From Polycladomyces zharkentensis (GTDB lineage Bacteria > Bacillota > Bacilli > Thermoactinomycetales > JIR-001): a stretch of DNA of 64,000 nucleotides. Location of the stretch: NCBI RefSeq assembly GCF_016938855.1, contig NZ_JAFHAP010000006.1, forward strand, positions 1-64,000. Direction: 5' to 3'. The notes below the pieces were generated by a model. It was not told where the DNA came from. It saw only the letters and a list, made by a program, of their open reading frames with translations, and ran no database searches. The translations under genes were made by a program, and so were the position numbers. Shown here piece after piece: positions 55,859-64,000 of this stretch; the first letter of the stretch is position 1; each line of letters starts with the position of its first letter.

Positions 55859-56087
55859 GTGCAGGATCATCTGTGAATAAAAAACGGATCGTTTCCCCGT
55901 TTTGTTTGGGTGAAGCGATCGGCAGTGTCATATGCAAGGAAATGATGGATTACGATATGTTCCCCAAAGCGGAATCAACATTTTTCTTCGGGTTGGCCCA
56001 ATCAGCGTTTTCTATCAATCTCAACAACGGCGAAAACAGATGAAATCCCATCAAATTGCAAAAACCTAAAAGCATGTCATAACAGAC

Positions 56088-56147
56088 GGGAGCCAAAACC
56101 CGCTGTGTCCCGGATGATGGGGCCGGGAAGCGGTCGGCTCCCTTTTT
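56088..56147 (+). terminator. Terminator after the amidase gene
   Basis: GGGAGCC / GGCTCCC enclosing a 41-base structured loop, followed by TTTTTG. 55859-56087 carries no supported gene. Confidence 0.8.
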
Positions 56148-56168
56148 GTTCAATAGGGCGATGGATGT

Positions 56169-56360
56169 TTATCGCGTCCGTTTGCGGACGGAACCGTTTT
56201 TTCCGATGATATGGGCGGTCCGGTCACCGAAGGCGCGGTGCTTTTGCGATTTGCCTTGTTGCACCACTGCGACGGAACGTTTGCCGCGGGGTTTGTTGGC
56301 CAGTTCTTCGTGTACGGGAATCTGCTGGAAAATCCGGTGCATGATCGAGGACAGCTTCAC
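56169..56360 (-). CDS. Hypothetical small basic protein (63 residues)
   Basis: GTG 56360 follows AGGAGGGTTATCC. The product begins MKLSSIMHRIFQQIPVHEE, is basic (PRGKRSVAVVQQGKSQKHRA) and ends KNGSVRKRTR. No recognised family, no membrane helix. Confidence 0.5.
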   Translation of the reverse strand: MKLSSIMHRIFQQIPVHEELANKPRGKRSVAVVQQGKSQKHRAFGDRTAHIIGKNGSVRKRTR

Positions 56361-56655
56361 GGATAACCCTCCTCTCAAACCATAAGGTTACTATATGGTA
56401 TATGCAAGTCTGGCAAGAGTGTTCGAGAAATGGGTTTTACAGTCAGAGAGCTTGTCTTTTTGTTCTCAATAAAGAAGTCCTCGTGTGAGGACTGGAGACG
56501 ACTGACAAGTGTTGAACCACTCTCGCGGGTGAGCCGTTTTATCGTTTGATTTTGCAAGTTCGCAGATTCCCGCAGGTATTTTCCACTCTTTTGAGAGGAG
56601 TAAGATTCATTTCCTGGTGGTGTGGAGATTCAAAACGGGAAATCGGAGTCCGTGG
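56361..56655. other. Intergenic region with a small hairpin
   Basis: No gene seen. AGTCCTC-GTGT-GAGGACT (56476-56493) is a perfect hairpin. No tRNA or riboswitch recognised. Confidence 0.35.
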
Positions 56656-58023
56656 TCATCGCAAACGCAACGGTTTGATGCACTGTTCCAGTTTCATCGA
56701 CCGGGACGCTTTAAAATAGAGAACTGATCCGGCAGGCAGATTGTGACGCAAGTGGTTGACCAGTGACATCCCGGAGGAAAAGGAGCGGATGCGGGATCCC
56801 GGCATTCCTGCCTCTTTGGCGGCAGCGGCGATGGACCTGGCGCGCGGGCCGATCGTGAACAGATAACTGATCTGCAAGCGGGCCACTTCCCGCCCGACCT
56901 CCCGGTGCCCGCTCTCGGTGAGCCTGCCCAGTTCTGACATGTCCCCCAGTACGGCGACTGTGGTCCGCCCTGCCCCGATCTTCTTCAACACTTTCAATCC
57001 GGCGATCATTGAGTCGGGATTGGCATTGTACGCGTCATTGATCAGTGTGTGACCGTTGATGCCGCGCAGGGGTTGCAGGCGCATCGGCGGCGGCGTAAAC
57101 GAGCGCAATCCGCGCCGAATCGATTCCGTCGGCACTTTCATCAATCGGCCGACAGCGATGGCGGCCAGCGCATTGTAGACGTTGTGCGTCCCCCAAACCG
57201 GGATAAAATACGGCGTGCTGTTGACCTCAAACGAGATGCCTTTTCTGGTAAATCGAATGTTTTGCGCTCTCACATTGGCAGGCCGGTAGATGCCGAACGT
57301 GACGACTTTCCCTTGAAAACGGCGCAGAGACAATTTGCGTGTACCGGGGTCATCGGCGTTGAGCACGATGATGCCACCGGGTCTGAGGCCGTCGATCATT
57401 TCCTGTTTGGCACGTGCCACATTCTCCACCGAGCTGCCCAGTTTCCCCGCATGAGCTCTTCCCACGTTGGTGATGATCCCGATAGACGGCTTGGAAAACA
57501 AGCACTGACTGCGGATGTTACCGAAGTTGGCCATCCCCATTTCCAGCACGACGACCTGATGACTGGGGCGCAAACGGAAAAAATGGCTGGGAATGCAGGA
57601 GAAAACATTGTTGTTGGCCCAAGACTTCAGCGTGCGGTATTTTTGCATGAGAATGGAGGCGATCATTTCCTTGGTCGTCGATTTGCCGCAACTGCCGGTC
57701 ACGCCGATTACCATCGGTTGATGACATTGTACGTATTGCCATTTGGCCAGTTTCAAGGCGGCCACAAACGGATCGGAAACGCGGATGACTGCATGCCCGG
57801 CGGGAATTCGGTGTTCCCAGCCCGCAGGGACGACGATACAGCCGGCCCGCGTGGCCCGCAAATTCCGCATCACCGCTGCCATATTTTTGATTTTCTTCGG
57901 GTCGAGAAAGAAGACAACGCCCGGACGGACATATTTGGAGCTGTACTGGATGGCGGAACGAATGGCTTTGCGCGGGGAGCCGCGGTAAATGCGTCCGCCG
58001 ATGATGGCGGCCAATTGCTTCAT
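56656..58023 (-). CDS. Orphan MurF-like Mur ligase
   Basis: 455 residues if started at ATG 58023; the frame runs to 58146 and GTG 58047 is possible. N-terminal uridine-binding-like region (MKQLAAIIGGRIYRG), ATP site VIGVTGSCGKSTTKEMIASI, central MGMANFGNIRSQCLF, and the C-terminal NDAYNANPDSMIAGLKVLKK shared by MurF. MurF adds D-Ala-D-Ala to UDP-MurNAc-tripeptide. The gene stands alone, away from a dcw cluster, and is unusually basic, so it may be a second, perhaps sporulation- or stress-specific, ligase. Similar to true MurF but substrate not proven. Confidence 0.75.
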   Translation of the reverse strand: MKQLAAIIGGRIYRGSPRKAIRSAIQYSSKYVRPGVVFFLDPKKIKNMAAVMRNLRATRAGCIVVPAGWEHRIPAGHAVIRVSDPFVAALKLAKWQYVQCHQPMVIGVTGSCGKSTTKEMIASILMQKYRTLKSWANNNVFSCIPSHFFRLRPSHQVVVLEMGMANFGNIRSQCLFSKPSIGIITNVGRAHAGKLGSSVENVARAKQEMIDGLRPGGIIVLNADDPGTRKLSLRRFQGKVVTFGIYRPANVRAQNIRFTRKGISFEVNSTPYFIPVWGTHNVYNALAAIAVGRLMKVPTESIRRGLRSFTPPPMRLQPLRGINGHTLINDAYNANPDSMIAGLKVLKKIGAGRTTVAVLGDMSELGRLTESGHREVGREVARLQISYLFTIGPRARSIAAAAKEAGMPGSRIRSFSSGMSLVNHLRHNLPAGSVLYFKASRSMKLEQCIKPLRLR

Positions 58024-58401
58024 CTGAATCGGATACAACTCCGTCACCCCAATAAATTCTTGTCCTGACACGTTATTGTATGGTGGTATCGTCCTTGTTG
58101 AATGGGGATAATGCCATACAATGACACAAATTAAACACAGGCCCAAGCGGATGTGTGAGCGCCGGCTTCAGACCTGGCGGGGATCTGTAACGGAGGTTAT
58201 CGTTCTTTTTTCCGTCGCAACACCGCGTTGAAAACGGTGATGTGTTTTTCCCGCTCATCAGTGTTTCGATATCGGGATCGCAACAGGTTATTCAGCGAAG
58301 ACAGCGATTCAAAGGAGTGTCATTTTGTAACCAATCTTCCCGGGGGGGATTATGATGGTAGAGAATGGGCAAACAGCGTCAAATGATCGGGGGACGTATG
58401 T
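58024..58401. other. Divergent region between the MurF-like and spore genes
   Basis: No gene supported. On the minus strand the frame from about 58317 to 58200 codes HSFESLSSLNNLLRSRYRN and ends VLRRKKER; it looks protein-like but has no start codon. Could be a relic. Confidence 0.3.
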
Positions 58402-58614
58402 ATGAACATTCCTTTTATCGTCAAGGTGAACAACGTTTCGTCCCGAGGGGATGTGAATTTTGGCCTCAATCTTCTCTTGCAGCAGGATGCGTTTCAAAAA
58501 AACAATTCACCTGTTTCCAACTACGGTGACGGAACGCTGTTCTTCGTGTTCTCACCGGTAAACGATCCTGAAGCAATCGATACGCAAGTCAACCAGGTAA
58601 AGCTGTTTCCATGA
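58402..58614 (+). CDS. GerPA/GerPF-like spore germination protein
   Basis: 70 residues from ATG 58402 (GGGGGA upstream). The start VKVNNVSSRGDVNFGLNLLL and the end DPEAIDTQVNQVKLFP resemble the small GerPA/GerPF family (VN.VS.GVVNFGD..., D.D..N...). These proteins are thought to help germinants pass the spore coat. Only the general pattern is visible, so the assignment is tentative. Confidence 0.5.
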   Translation: MNIPFIVKVNNVSSRGDVNFGLNLLLQQDAFQKNNSPVSNYGDGTLFFVFSPVNDPEAIDTQVNQVKLFP

Positions 58615-58622
58615 TCGAAAGA

Positions 58623-58656
58623 AGAAGCACCCCATGCGCATGCACGGGGTGCTTCT
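58623..58656. terminator. Hairpin between convergent small spore genes
   Basis: AGAAGCACCCC / GGGGTGCTTCT, 12-base loop. The T tract is weak on both sides. Confidence 0.6.
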
Positions 58657-58670
58657 CGGTTGGAAGCAAA

Positions 58671-58787
58671 TCAGTAACCGAAGCCCACTCCGGCAAAGAC
58701 GAAGATGGTGGCGATCACCAACAGGAAGATCAGCAGACGGCGCAGACCGAATCCGAAGCCATATCCACCATATCCGAAACCGCTCAT
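58671..58787 (-). CDS. YjcZ-family sporulation peptide
   Basis: 38 residues: MSGFGYGGYGFGFGLRRL, one hydrophobic helix (LIFLLVIATIFVFAGVG) and a terminal FGY. This Gly/Phe/Tyr-rich start plus one helix is the pattern of YjcZ/YhzF small proteins made in sporulating Bacillales. ATG 58787 has GAGGAG 9 bases upstream. Confidence 0.85.
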   Translation of the reverse strand: MSGFGYGGYGFGFGLRRLLIFLLVIATIFVFAGVGFGY

Positions 58788-59189
58788 GGAATCCAACTCC
58801 TCTCTGTGCTTTCGTGTTAATGTATTAGGGAGAAGGAGGAAGGGGAACCGTATTTGTCCCGATTTGAATAAAATCGGGCGGGGATGTTTGGATGGACCAA
58901 CACGGCCTGAAGCGAGTATGGTCAGAGTAACAGCGCCGAACGGGCGTTTCGCAGGCACAACGCAGTCCATCAAGAGAGTCTGTTTGTGCCCAACGGCCCA
59001 CTCGGGGTACAATGGACATGTGCGCAAATGAACGGTCAGGTCGTGTCCGGGTCAGGGCGACATCGGGAACCATTTCCCGGGGAGCGACTTCACGTTCCCC
59101 ATTGGACATGCTTGTACCCACGGATTGACCGACACGACCCAATAACAGTTGGATGACTACCGACCGAAAGATTGCGGGGGAACGGTTGT
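58788..59189. other. GC-rich intergenic region before polA
   Basis: No gene supported. I find no clear promoter for polA. Short words such as CCGGGTCAG recur in other gaps, but I could not align this region to the dispersed repeat. Confidence 0.3.
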
Positions 59190-61844
59190 ATGGACAAACT
59201 GGTATTGATCGACGGCAACAGCATCGCGTTCCGTGCGTTTTTCGCCCTGCCGCGCCTGACCAATTCGGCGGGCGTCTACACGAACGCGGTGTATGGTTTT
59301 ACGATGATGTTGATGAAGGTGCTGGAAACGGAAGCACCTTCCCACATACTCGTGGCGTTTGACGCAGGCAAGACGACGTTTCGACACGACGATTATCAGG
59401 AATACAAAGGAAAGCGGGAAAAGACGCCGAGTGAGTTTTCCCAGCAGATCCCGCTGATCAAAGAGGTGTTGGATGCGTTCAGCATTCGCCATTTTGAGTT
59501 GGAAGGGTTTGAGGCCGACGACATCATCGGCACATTGGCCCGCCGGGCTGAACGTGCCGACCTCGATACACTGATCGTCACCGGAGACAAGGATTTGCTG
59601 CAACTGGTGACCGACAAGGTGCATCTGTTGCTGACGCGCAAGGGTGTTACCGAGACTGAGCGGTACGATGTCGAAGCGGTGAAGGAACGGTACGGCTTAA
59701 AGCCGGAACAGATCGTTGATTTGAAAGGGCTGATGGGTGACCCGTCGGACAATATCCCGGGTATTCCGGGAGTGGGGGAAAAAACGGCACTCAAACTGCT
59801 TCATCAATTCGGCTCCGTTGAAGCGGTGTTGGAGCATGTGGATGAACTGTCGGGCAAAAAGTTGCGGGAACGGGTGGCCGAACACCGGGAACAAGCCCGG
59901 CTCAGCAAAAAGCTGGCCACCATTCATTGCGATGTTCCCCTCCCGTTTGAACTGGAGGATATCAAATTTGTCCAATATGACCGACAACGGGTGTTGGAGC
60001 TGTTCAAGCGGTTGACCTTTCAATCGCTGATCGATCGGTTGGGGGGCGCGGGGGAGCCTGCCGAACGGGACGATGCGCAAGACGGTGCACAGGAGGTCGA
60101 CGTCCGGATCGTACACGAATCGGATGCGCGGTTGGACGAGCTGCTCACACGGGATCGTCTCGCCTGTCACGTTGAATTGAGCGAGGCGAACTACCATCGC
60201 GCTGACATCATCGGTGTGGCGTTATCCGATGGAGAACGGCATGTTTACCTGCCATGGGAAACCGCCCGTCAACACGATGTGCTGCTGTCGTGGTTGGCCG
60301 ATTCATCCAAGACGAAGATCGGGTATGATGTCAAGGCCGCCACCGTTGCCCTGCGACGGCACGGGGTACGAGCCGCCGGGTTTACTTTCGATATTTTGCT
60401 CGCATCCTACCTGCTCAACCCGTCGGAATCGACCCATGAACTTTCTGACGTGGTGCGGCGCAAACTGGACGGCAGTCTGCCGGACGACGAATCGTTCTAC
60501 GGCAAAGGACAAAAGCGGCGCCAACCGGAACAAGACGAGTTGGCCCGCCATCTGGCGCGCAAAACGGCAGCGATGGTGCGTCTCCATCCCTTGCTGGTCG
60601 AGGAATTGGACGACGCTCAGATGATGTCGTTGTTTGCAGAGCTGGAGATGCCGCTCTCCCGCGTGCTGGCTGACATGGAATGCGTTGGGGTGAAAGTGGA
60701 TCGGGAGCGGTTGGTGAGGCTGGGTGAGGAACTGAAAGAACAATTGGATTCCTTGACCCGAGAGATTTACGATTTGGCGGGCACCGAGTTCAACATCAAT
60801 TCGCCCAAACAATTGGGTGAAATCTTGTTTGACAAATTGGGTCTGCCGGTATTGAAAAAAACCAAAACCGGTTATTCCACCAGTGCCGACGTGCTGGAAA
60901 AGCTGGCCCCCCAACATGAGATCGTGGAGAAGATCTTGCATTTCCGCCAGGTGGGCAAATTGATTTCCACCTATGTAGAGGGATTGCTGAAGGAGATCGA
61001 CCCGGAGACAGGCAAAATCCACACCCGGTTCAACCAGACCATCACGGCGACGGGGCGCCTGTCCAGCACGGAACCCAATTTGCAAAACATCCCGATCCGC
61101 TTGGAAGAGGGACGCCGCATCCGTCAGGTGTTCGTGCCGTCCGAACCGGATTGGCTGATCCTGTCCGCCGATTATTCACAAATCGAGCTGCGCATATTGG
61201 CTCATCTGTCCGGAGACGAAAACCTGAAAGAAGCGTTTGTACGGGATATGGACATCCACACCAAAACGGCGATGGATGTGTTCGGTGTGTCAGAGGAGGA
61301 AGTGACACCGTTGATGCGCCGCCACGCCAAAGCGGTCAATTTTGGGATCGTCTACGGGATCAGTGATTACGGATTGTCGCAAAACCTGAACATCCCCCGT
61401 AAAAAAGCAGCGGAGTTCATCGAACGGTATTTTGCGAGCTATCCGGGTGTCAAAGCGTACATGGATCGTGTCGTGGAGCAGGCCAAACAAGACGGTTACG
61501 TTACCACGATGCTGAACCGGCGCCGCTATCTGCCGGACATCCGTTCGCGGAACTACAATCTGCGCAGTTTCGCCGAACGGACGGCGATGAACACCCCGAT
61601 CCAGGGAACGGCGGCAGATATCATCAAGACGGCGATGGTACGCATGGATGAAGTGTTGAAGGCAAAGGGCGCTCAAAGCCGCATGTTGCTCCAGGTGCAT
61701 GACGAGTTGATTTTTGAAGTGCCGACATCCGAGCTGGATTGGATGAAGGAAACGGTTCGGGAAGTGATGGAGGGGACGATGGCGTTGTCCGTTCCGCTTA
61801 AAGTGGATGTTCATCACGGTCCCACATGGTATCAAGCGAAGTAA
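59190..61844 (+). CDS. polA: DNA polymerase I
   Basis: 884 residues from ATG 59190 (GGGGGAACGG). The 5'-3' nuclease domain (1-290) has KLVLIDGNSIAFRAFFALP, FEADDIIGTLARRAERAD and DNIPGIPGVGEKTALKLL. The middle domain (about 300-480) has lost the acidic residues of a proofreading exonuclease (LACHVELSEANYHRAD), as in other Bacillus-type enzymes. The polymerase domain has motif A SADYSQIELRILAHLSGDE, motif B RRHAKAVNFGIVYGI and motif C LLQVHDELIFEVP. It fills gaps and removes RNA primers. mutM follows after 22 bases: a repair operon. Confidence 0.97.
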   Translation: MDKLVLIDGNSIAFRAFFALPRLTNSAGVYTNAVYGFTMMLMKVLETEAPSHILVAFDAGKTTFRHDDYQEYKGKREKTPSEFSQQIPLIKEVLDAFSIRHFELEGFEADDIIGTLARRAERADLDTLIVTGDKDLLQLVTDKVHLLLTRKGVTETERYDVEAVKERYGLKPEQIVDLKGLMGDPSDNIPGIPGVGEKTALKLLHQFGSVEAVLEHVDELSGKKLRERVAEHREQARLSKKLATIHCDVPLPFELEDIKFVQYDRQRVLELFKRLTFQSLIDRLGGAGEPAERDDAQDGAQEVDVRIVHESDARLDELLTRDRLACHVELSEANYHRADIIGVALSDGERHVYLPWETARQHDVLLSWLADSSKTKIGYDVKAATVALRRHGVRAAGFTFDILLASYLLNPSESTHELSDVVRRKLDGSLPDDESFYGKGQKRRQPEQDELARHLARKTAAMVRLHPLLVEELDDAQMMSLFAELEMPLSRVLADMECVGVKVDRERLVRLGEELKEQLDSLTREIYDLAGTEFNINSPKQLGEILFDKLGLPVLKKTKTGYSTSADVLEKLAPQHEIVEKILHFRQVGKLISTYVEGLLKEIDPETGKIHTRFNQTITATGRLSSTEPNLQNIPIRLEEGRRIRQVFVPSEPDWLILSADYSQIELRILAHLSGDENLKEAFVRDMDIHTKTAMDVFGVSEEEVTPLMRRHAKAVNFGIVYGISDYGLSQNLNIPRKKAAEFIERYFASYPGVKAYMDRVVEQAKQDGYVTTMLNRRRYLPDIRSRNYNLRSFAERTAMNTPIQGTAADIIKTAMVRMDEVLKAKGAQSRMLLQVHDELIFEVPTSELDWMKETVREVMEGTMALSVPLKVDVHHGPTWYQAK

Positions 61845-61866
61845 TGGATGCAGGAGGGGTTGAACG

Positions 61867-62691
61867 TTGCCGGAATTGCCCGAAGTGGAGACAGTGAGAC
61901 AAACGCTGGAGCAATTGATCGTCGGAAAAACGGTGGCGGATGTCGCCGTTTTCCTGCCCAAAATCGTAAAGGAACCGCCGGATGTCGACCTGTTTGTCCA
62001 GCGGTTGATCGGGACTGAGGTGACCGGAGTGGGGCGCAGGGGCAAGTTTCTGCGCATCTTTTTCGGTGATTGGGTGCTCGTCTCCCACTTGCGCATGGAA
62101 GGCAGGTATTCGCTCGCACAACATGATGAGCCGGTGGAAAAGCACACGCATGTGATTTTCCGTTTTACCGACAAAACGGAGTTGCGGTACCGCGACGTGC
62201 GGCAGTTCGGTACGATGCATCTTTATCCGGCGGGGGAGGAGGAACAATACCCCCCGCTCAACAAACTGGGTCCGGAACCGCTGTCGGACGACTTTACGCT
62301 GGACGTGTTCCGCGCGCGGCTGGCCGGACGCAAAACCAAACTGAAAGCGCTCCTGCTCAACCAAGAGTTTCTGGTTGGTTTGGGCAACATCTATGTCGAT
62401 GAAGCGCTTTTTTCCGCAGGACTGCATCCCGAGCGACCGGCAGATGCGTTGACCGAAGCGGAACAGAAGCGGTTGTACAAAAGCATCCGCTCCACCTTGG
62501 CCGAGGCGGTGCGGTTGGGCGGCTCGTCCGTTCGATCGTATGTCAACGGCAAGGGAGAGATGGGGATGTTTCAATTGCAAATTCAGGTATATGGACGCAA
62601 GGGCGAGCCCTGTATGCGCTGCGGGGAACCGATCACGCGGCTGGTCGTCGCCGGTCGGGGTACGCACGTTTGCTTAAAGTGCCAGCGGTGA
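61867..62691 (+). CDS. mutM: Formamidopyrimidine-DNA glycosylase
   Basis: 274 residues from TTG 61867 (GCAGGAGGGG). After loss of Met the catalytic Pro is first (PELPEVETVRQTLEQ). Lys57-region GRRGKFLRIFF, the H2TH motif GLGNIYVDEALFSAGLHPE and the C-terminal zinc finger CMRCGEPITRL...CLKCQ are all intact. It removes 8-oxoguanine and other oxidised purines. In the polA-mutM-ytaF-coaE order of Bacillus. Confidence 0.97.
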   Translation: MPELPEVETVRQTLEQLIVGKTVADVAVFLPKIVKEPPDVDLFVQRLIGTEVTGVGRRGKFLRIFFGDWVLVSHLRMEGRYSLAQHDEPVEKHTHVIFRFTDKTELRYRDVRQFGTMHLYPAGEEEQYPPLNKLGPEPLSDDFTLDVFRARLAGRKTKLKALLLNQEFLVGLGNIYVDEALFSAGLHPERPADALTEAEQKRLYKSIRSTLAEAVRLGGSSVRSYVNGKGEMGMFQLQIQVYGRKGEPCMRCGEPITRLVVAGRGTHVCLKCQR

Positions 62692-62720
62692 CGACGGGAT
62701 AAGCACTTCCCATTCCCCTT

Positions 62721-62741
62721 TCCAATATGATAGGTTGGAAT
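62721..62741 (+). promoter_or_regulatory. Inverted repeat upstream of ytaF
   Basis: TTCCAA / TTGGAA separated by 9 bases that include TATGAT, a possible -10. It could control ytaF independently of mutM. Confidence 0.35.
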
Positions 62742-62766
62742 ACCTGACGAGAAAGGGGAGAGCGAA

Positions 62767-63414
62767 GTGTGGTCAACTTTATCGATGTGGTTGCTGGCCT
62801 GTGCAGTCAGCTTTGACGGATTCGTGGCCGGCTTGACCTATGGTATGCGGAGAGTGAAGATTCCTGTTGTATCGGTCGGTGTCATAGCAGGGTTCTCCGG
62901 TGGATTGATGTTTCTCTCCCTGCATGCGGGACATTGGATCGCACATGGTTTCTCTCCGTTTTGGAGTCGATTGTCAGGTGCACTCATTTTGATCGGGATC
63001 GGCGTATGGACGTTGTTCAACAAAGGACAACGGGAGGAGGAACCGGTTCTGCGGCAGGCGGAGACGGGCAAGACCGTACTGTCCTTTGAAATCCGGATGC
63101 TCGGGCTGGTCGTACAGATTTTGAAAACACCGATGGCGGCAGATGTGGACCGGTCCGGTGTGATTTCTCCCATGGAAGCCGTATGGCTGGGATTGGCGCT
63201 CTCCTTGGACGCTTTCGGGGCCGGTTTGGGAGCGGCGATGGTGGGGTATCCGCCGTTCCCTCTCGCATTGGCGATCGCCGGAACCAGTGCCCTGTTTCTG
63301 TTGACCGGCATTCGGACAGGATGGAAAGTGTCGGGACGACGATGGGTGTCTTCGGTGGAGTACCTGCCCGGTTTGCTGATGATCGCCATCGGACTCTTTC
63401 GTCTGATTGACTAG
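62767..63414 (+). CDS. ytaF: Sporulation membrane protein YtaF (MntP-like fold)
   Basis: 215 residues from GTG 62767 (AAAGGGGAGAGCGAA). Six transmembrane helices arranged as an inverted pair, each half with the acidic pattern of MntP pumps: VSFDGFVAGLTYGM in helix 1 and ALSLDAFGAGLGAAMVGYP in helix 4. YtaF is made in sporulating cells; a role in metal export is suggested by the fold. The loop KTPMAADVDRSGVISPMEAV contains a Ca-binding-like DVDRSG. Its stop overlaps the dispersed repeat. Confidence 0.93.
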   Translation: MWSTLSMWLLACAVSFDGFVAGLTYGMRRVKIPVVSVGVIAGFSGGLMFLSLHAGHWIAHGFSPFWSRLSGALILIGIGVWTLFNKGQREEEPVLRQAETGKTVLSFEIRMLGLVVQILKTPMAADVDRSGVISPMEAVWLGLALSLDAFGAGLGAAMVGYPPFPLALAIAGTSALFLLTGIRTGWKVSGRRWVSSVEYLPGLLMIAIGLFRLID

Positions 63415-63573
63415 GGCGTGTTTGTTCATTCCGTAAGGGAGCAATGTTTTCCCGGACGAGCGACTGACCAAGCCCTGACTGAACGAAGACTCGGGAAGCG
63501 CAGGATGGAAATCGCGGTCAATTTCCTCCAAGCGAAGCGTACTTTGCCCGCGACCTGGGCTGACCGGGTCGGA
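63413..63573 (-). repeat. Dispersed intergenic repeat, copy 2
   Basis: The reverse complement aligns with 16708-16873: GTACGCTTCGCTTGGAGGAA, ATTGACCGCG, CAGGGCTTGGTCAGTCGCTC, GTCCGGGAAAACATTGCTCC and ACACGCCCT. It overlaps the ytaF stop codon and separates ytaF from coaE. Confidence 0.65.
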
Positions 63574-63667
63574 GCGGTAATCATCTGCATTCCTGCAGGG
63601 CGCAGGTGGAGCGAGCCGGGAAAGCACTGTGGACAACACCAGACACACTCTGGAAGGAGGGAAGCAT

Positions 63668-64000
63668 GTGATTGTCGGATTGACCGGCGGGATTGCAACG
63701 GGGAAAAGTACGGTTTCCCGGATGTTGGCTGAACGGGGGGCACATATCATTGATGCCGACCAGGTGGCGCGGGAGGTGGTGGAACCGCACACCGAAGGAT
63801 GGCATCGGATTCGTGTCCGGTTCGGCGAAGAGGTGTTCCACCCCGACGGGACATTGAATCGGCAGGCGCTGGGAGCGCGGGTGTTTCGTGATACCGCGGC
63901 ACGGGAAGAGCTGAACCGGTTGTTGCATCCCCTGATCGTGGAACGGATGCAAATACTGACGGAGCAGTGCCGGGCGCGCGATCCCGACGGCATCGTTGTT
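63668..64000 (+). CDS. coaE: Dephospho-CoA kinase, 3' end beyond the right edge
   Basis: GTG 63668 follows GGAAGGAGGGAAGCAT. The first 111 residues contain the P-loop MIVGLTGGIATGKSTVSRML, the substrate motif HIIDADQVAREVVEPHTEGW and LHPLIVERM. The enzyme makes CoA from dephospho-CoA, the last step of CoA synthesis. In B. subtilis coaE (ytaG) also follows ytaF. About 90 residues remain outside the window. Confidence 0.95.
   Translation, partial: MIVGLTGGIATGKSTVSRMLAERGAHIIDADQVAREVVEPHTEGWHRIRVRFGEEVFHPDGTLNRQALGARVFRDTAAREELNRLLHPLIVERMQILTEQCRARDPDGIVV

Noticed and set aside
56476-56493. Hairpin AGTCCTC/GAGGACT as a T-box or riboswitch
   Set aside because: No T-box sequence, no aptamer-like core and no nearby amino-acid gene; left as an unexplained hairpin.
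58200-58320. Protein-like minus-strand stretch ending VLRRKKER
   Set aside because: No start codon and only 39 codons; kept as a possible relic, not a gene.

Overview
The window comes from a Gram-positive, endospore-forming member of the Bacillales. The support is sporulation genes (ytrI, ytrH, ytvI, ytaF, a YjcZ-like peptide, a cluster of YheC/YheD coat-associated proteins), strong GGAGG-type ribosome sites, many GTG and TTG starts, and long stretches of gene order known from Bacillus subtilis (ytkL, ytoI, ytpI, ytrI, ytrH, dnaE, malic enzyme, accDA, pfkA-pyk, fxsA-ytvI, citZ-icd-mdh, phoPR, polA-mutM-ytaF-coaE). The visibly GC-rich codon use and the decapeptide-repeat protein at the left edge fit a Thermoactinomycetaceae-type genome, but this is inference and not a species call. 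I see no rRNA, tRNA or CRISPR array.

Layout. 0-2.6 kb: the 5' part of a very large decapeptide-repeat protein (minus strand, off the left edge) and a secreted NlpC/P60 hydrolase. 2.6-8.4 kb: a tightly coupled minus-strand operon of four YheC/YheD ATP-grasp paralogues plus an acetyltransferase, preceded by a sigma-K-like promoter. 8.6-16.5 kb: ytkL, ytoI, ytpI, ytrI and ytrH, interleaved with small membrane proteins, two methyltransferases (one with an in-frame stop) and gene fragments. 17-36 kb: the conserved central block of DNA polymerase III, lipid and fatty acid synthesis, glycolysis and the TCA segment, interrupted at 21-22.5 kb by decayed insertion elements and broken genes. 36.3-39.5 kb: a TnpB fossil followed by 3-hydroxybutyrate dehydrogenase, a secreted PHB-depolymerase-type esterase and a MaoC-like protein, sitting between mdh and phoP.

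39.8-47.7 kb is a phosphate module: phoPR followed directly by a Pho-box-controlled pstSCAB1B2-phoU operon. 48.9-54.2 kb is a mannose-type PTS module: a multi-domain PRD regulator, EIIBC, a separate EIIA and mannose-6-phosphate isomerase. Then come a multidomain amidase, an orphan MurF-like ligase and two small spore-related genes. Finally polA-mutM-ytaF-coaE runs off the right edge. In B. subtilis phoR is followed directly by polA, so about 17 kb of phosphate, sugar and cell-wall genes lies between these two conserved blocks here.

The observations most worth following are the unlisted decapeptide-repeat protein, the four-paralogue ATP-grasp operon (one copy has lost its glycine-rich loop), two opposite-strand copies of a TnpB-associated right end without an intact tnpB, a dispersed intergenic repeat of about 165 bp, and four small genes each broken by a single frameshift or stop.
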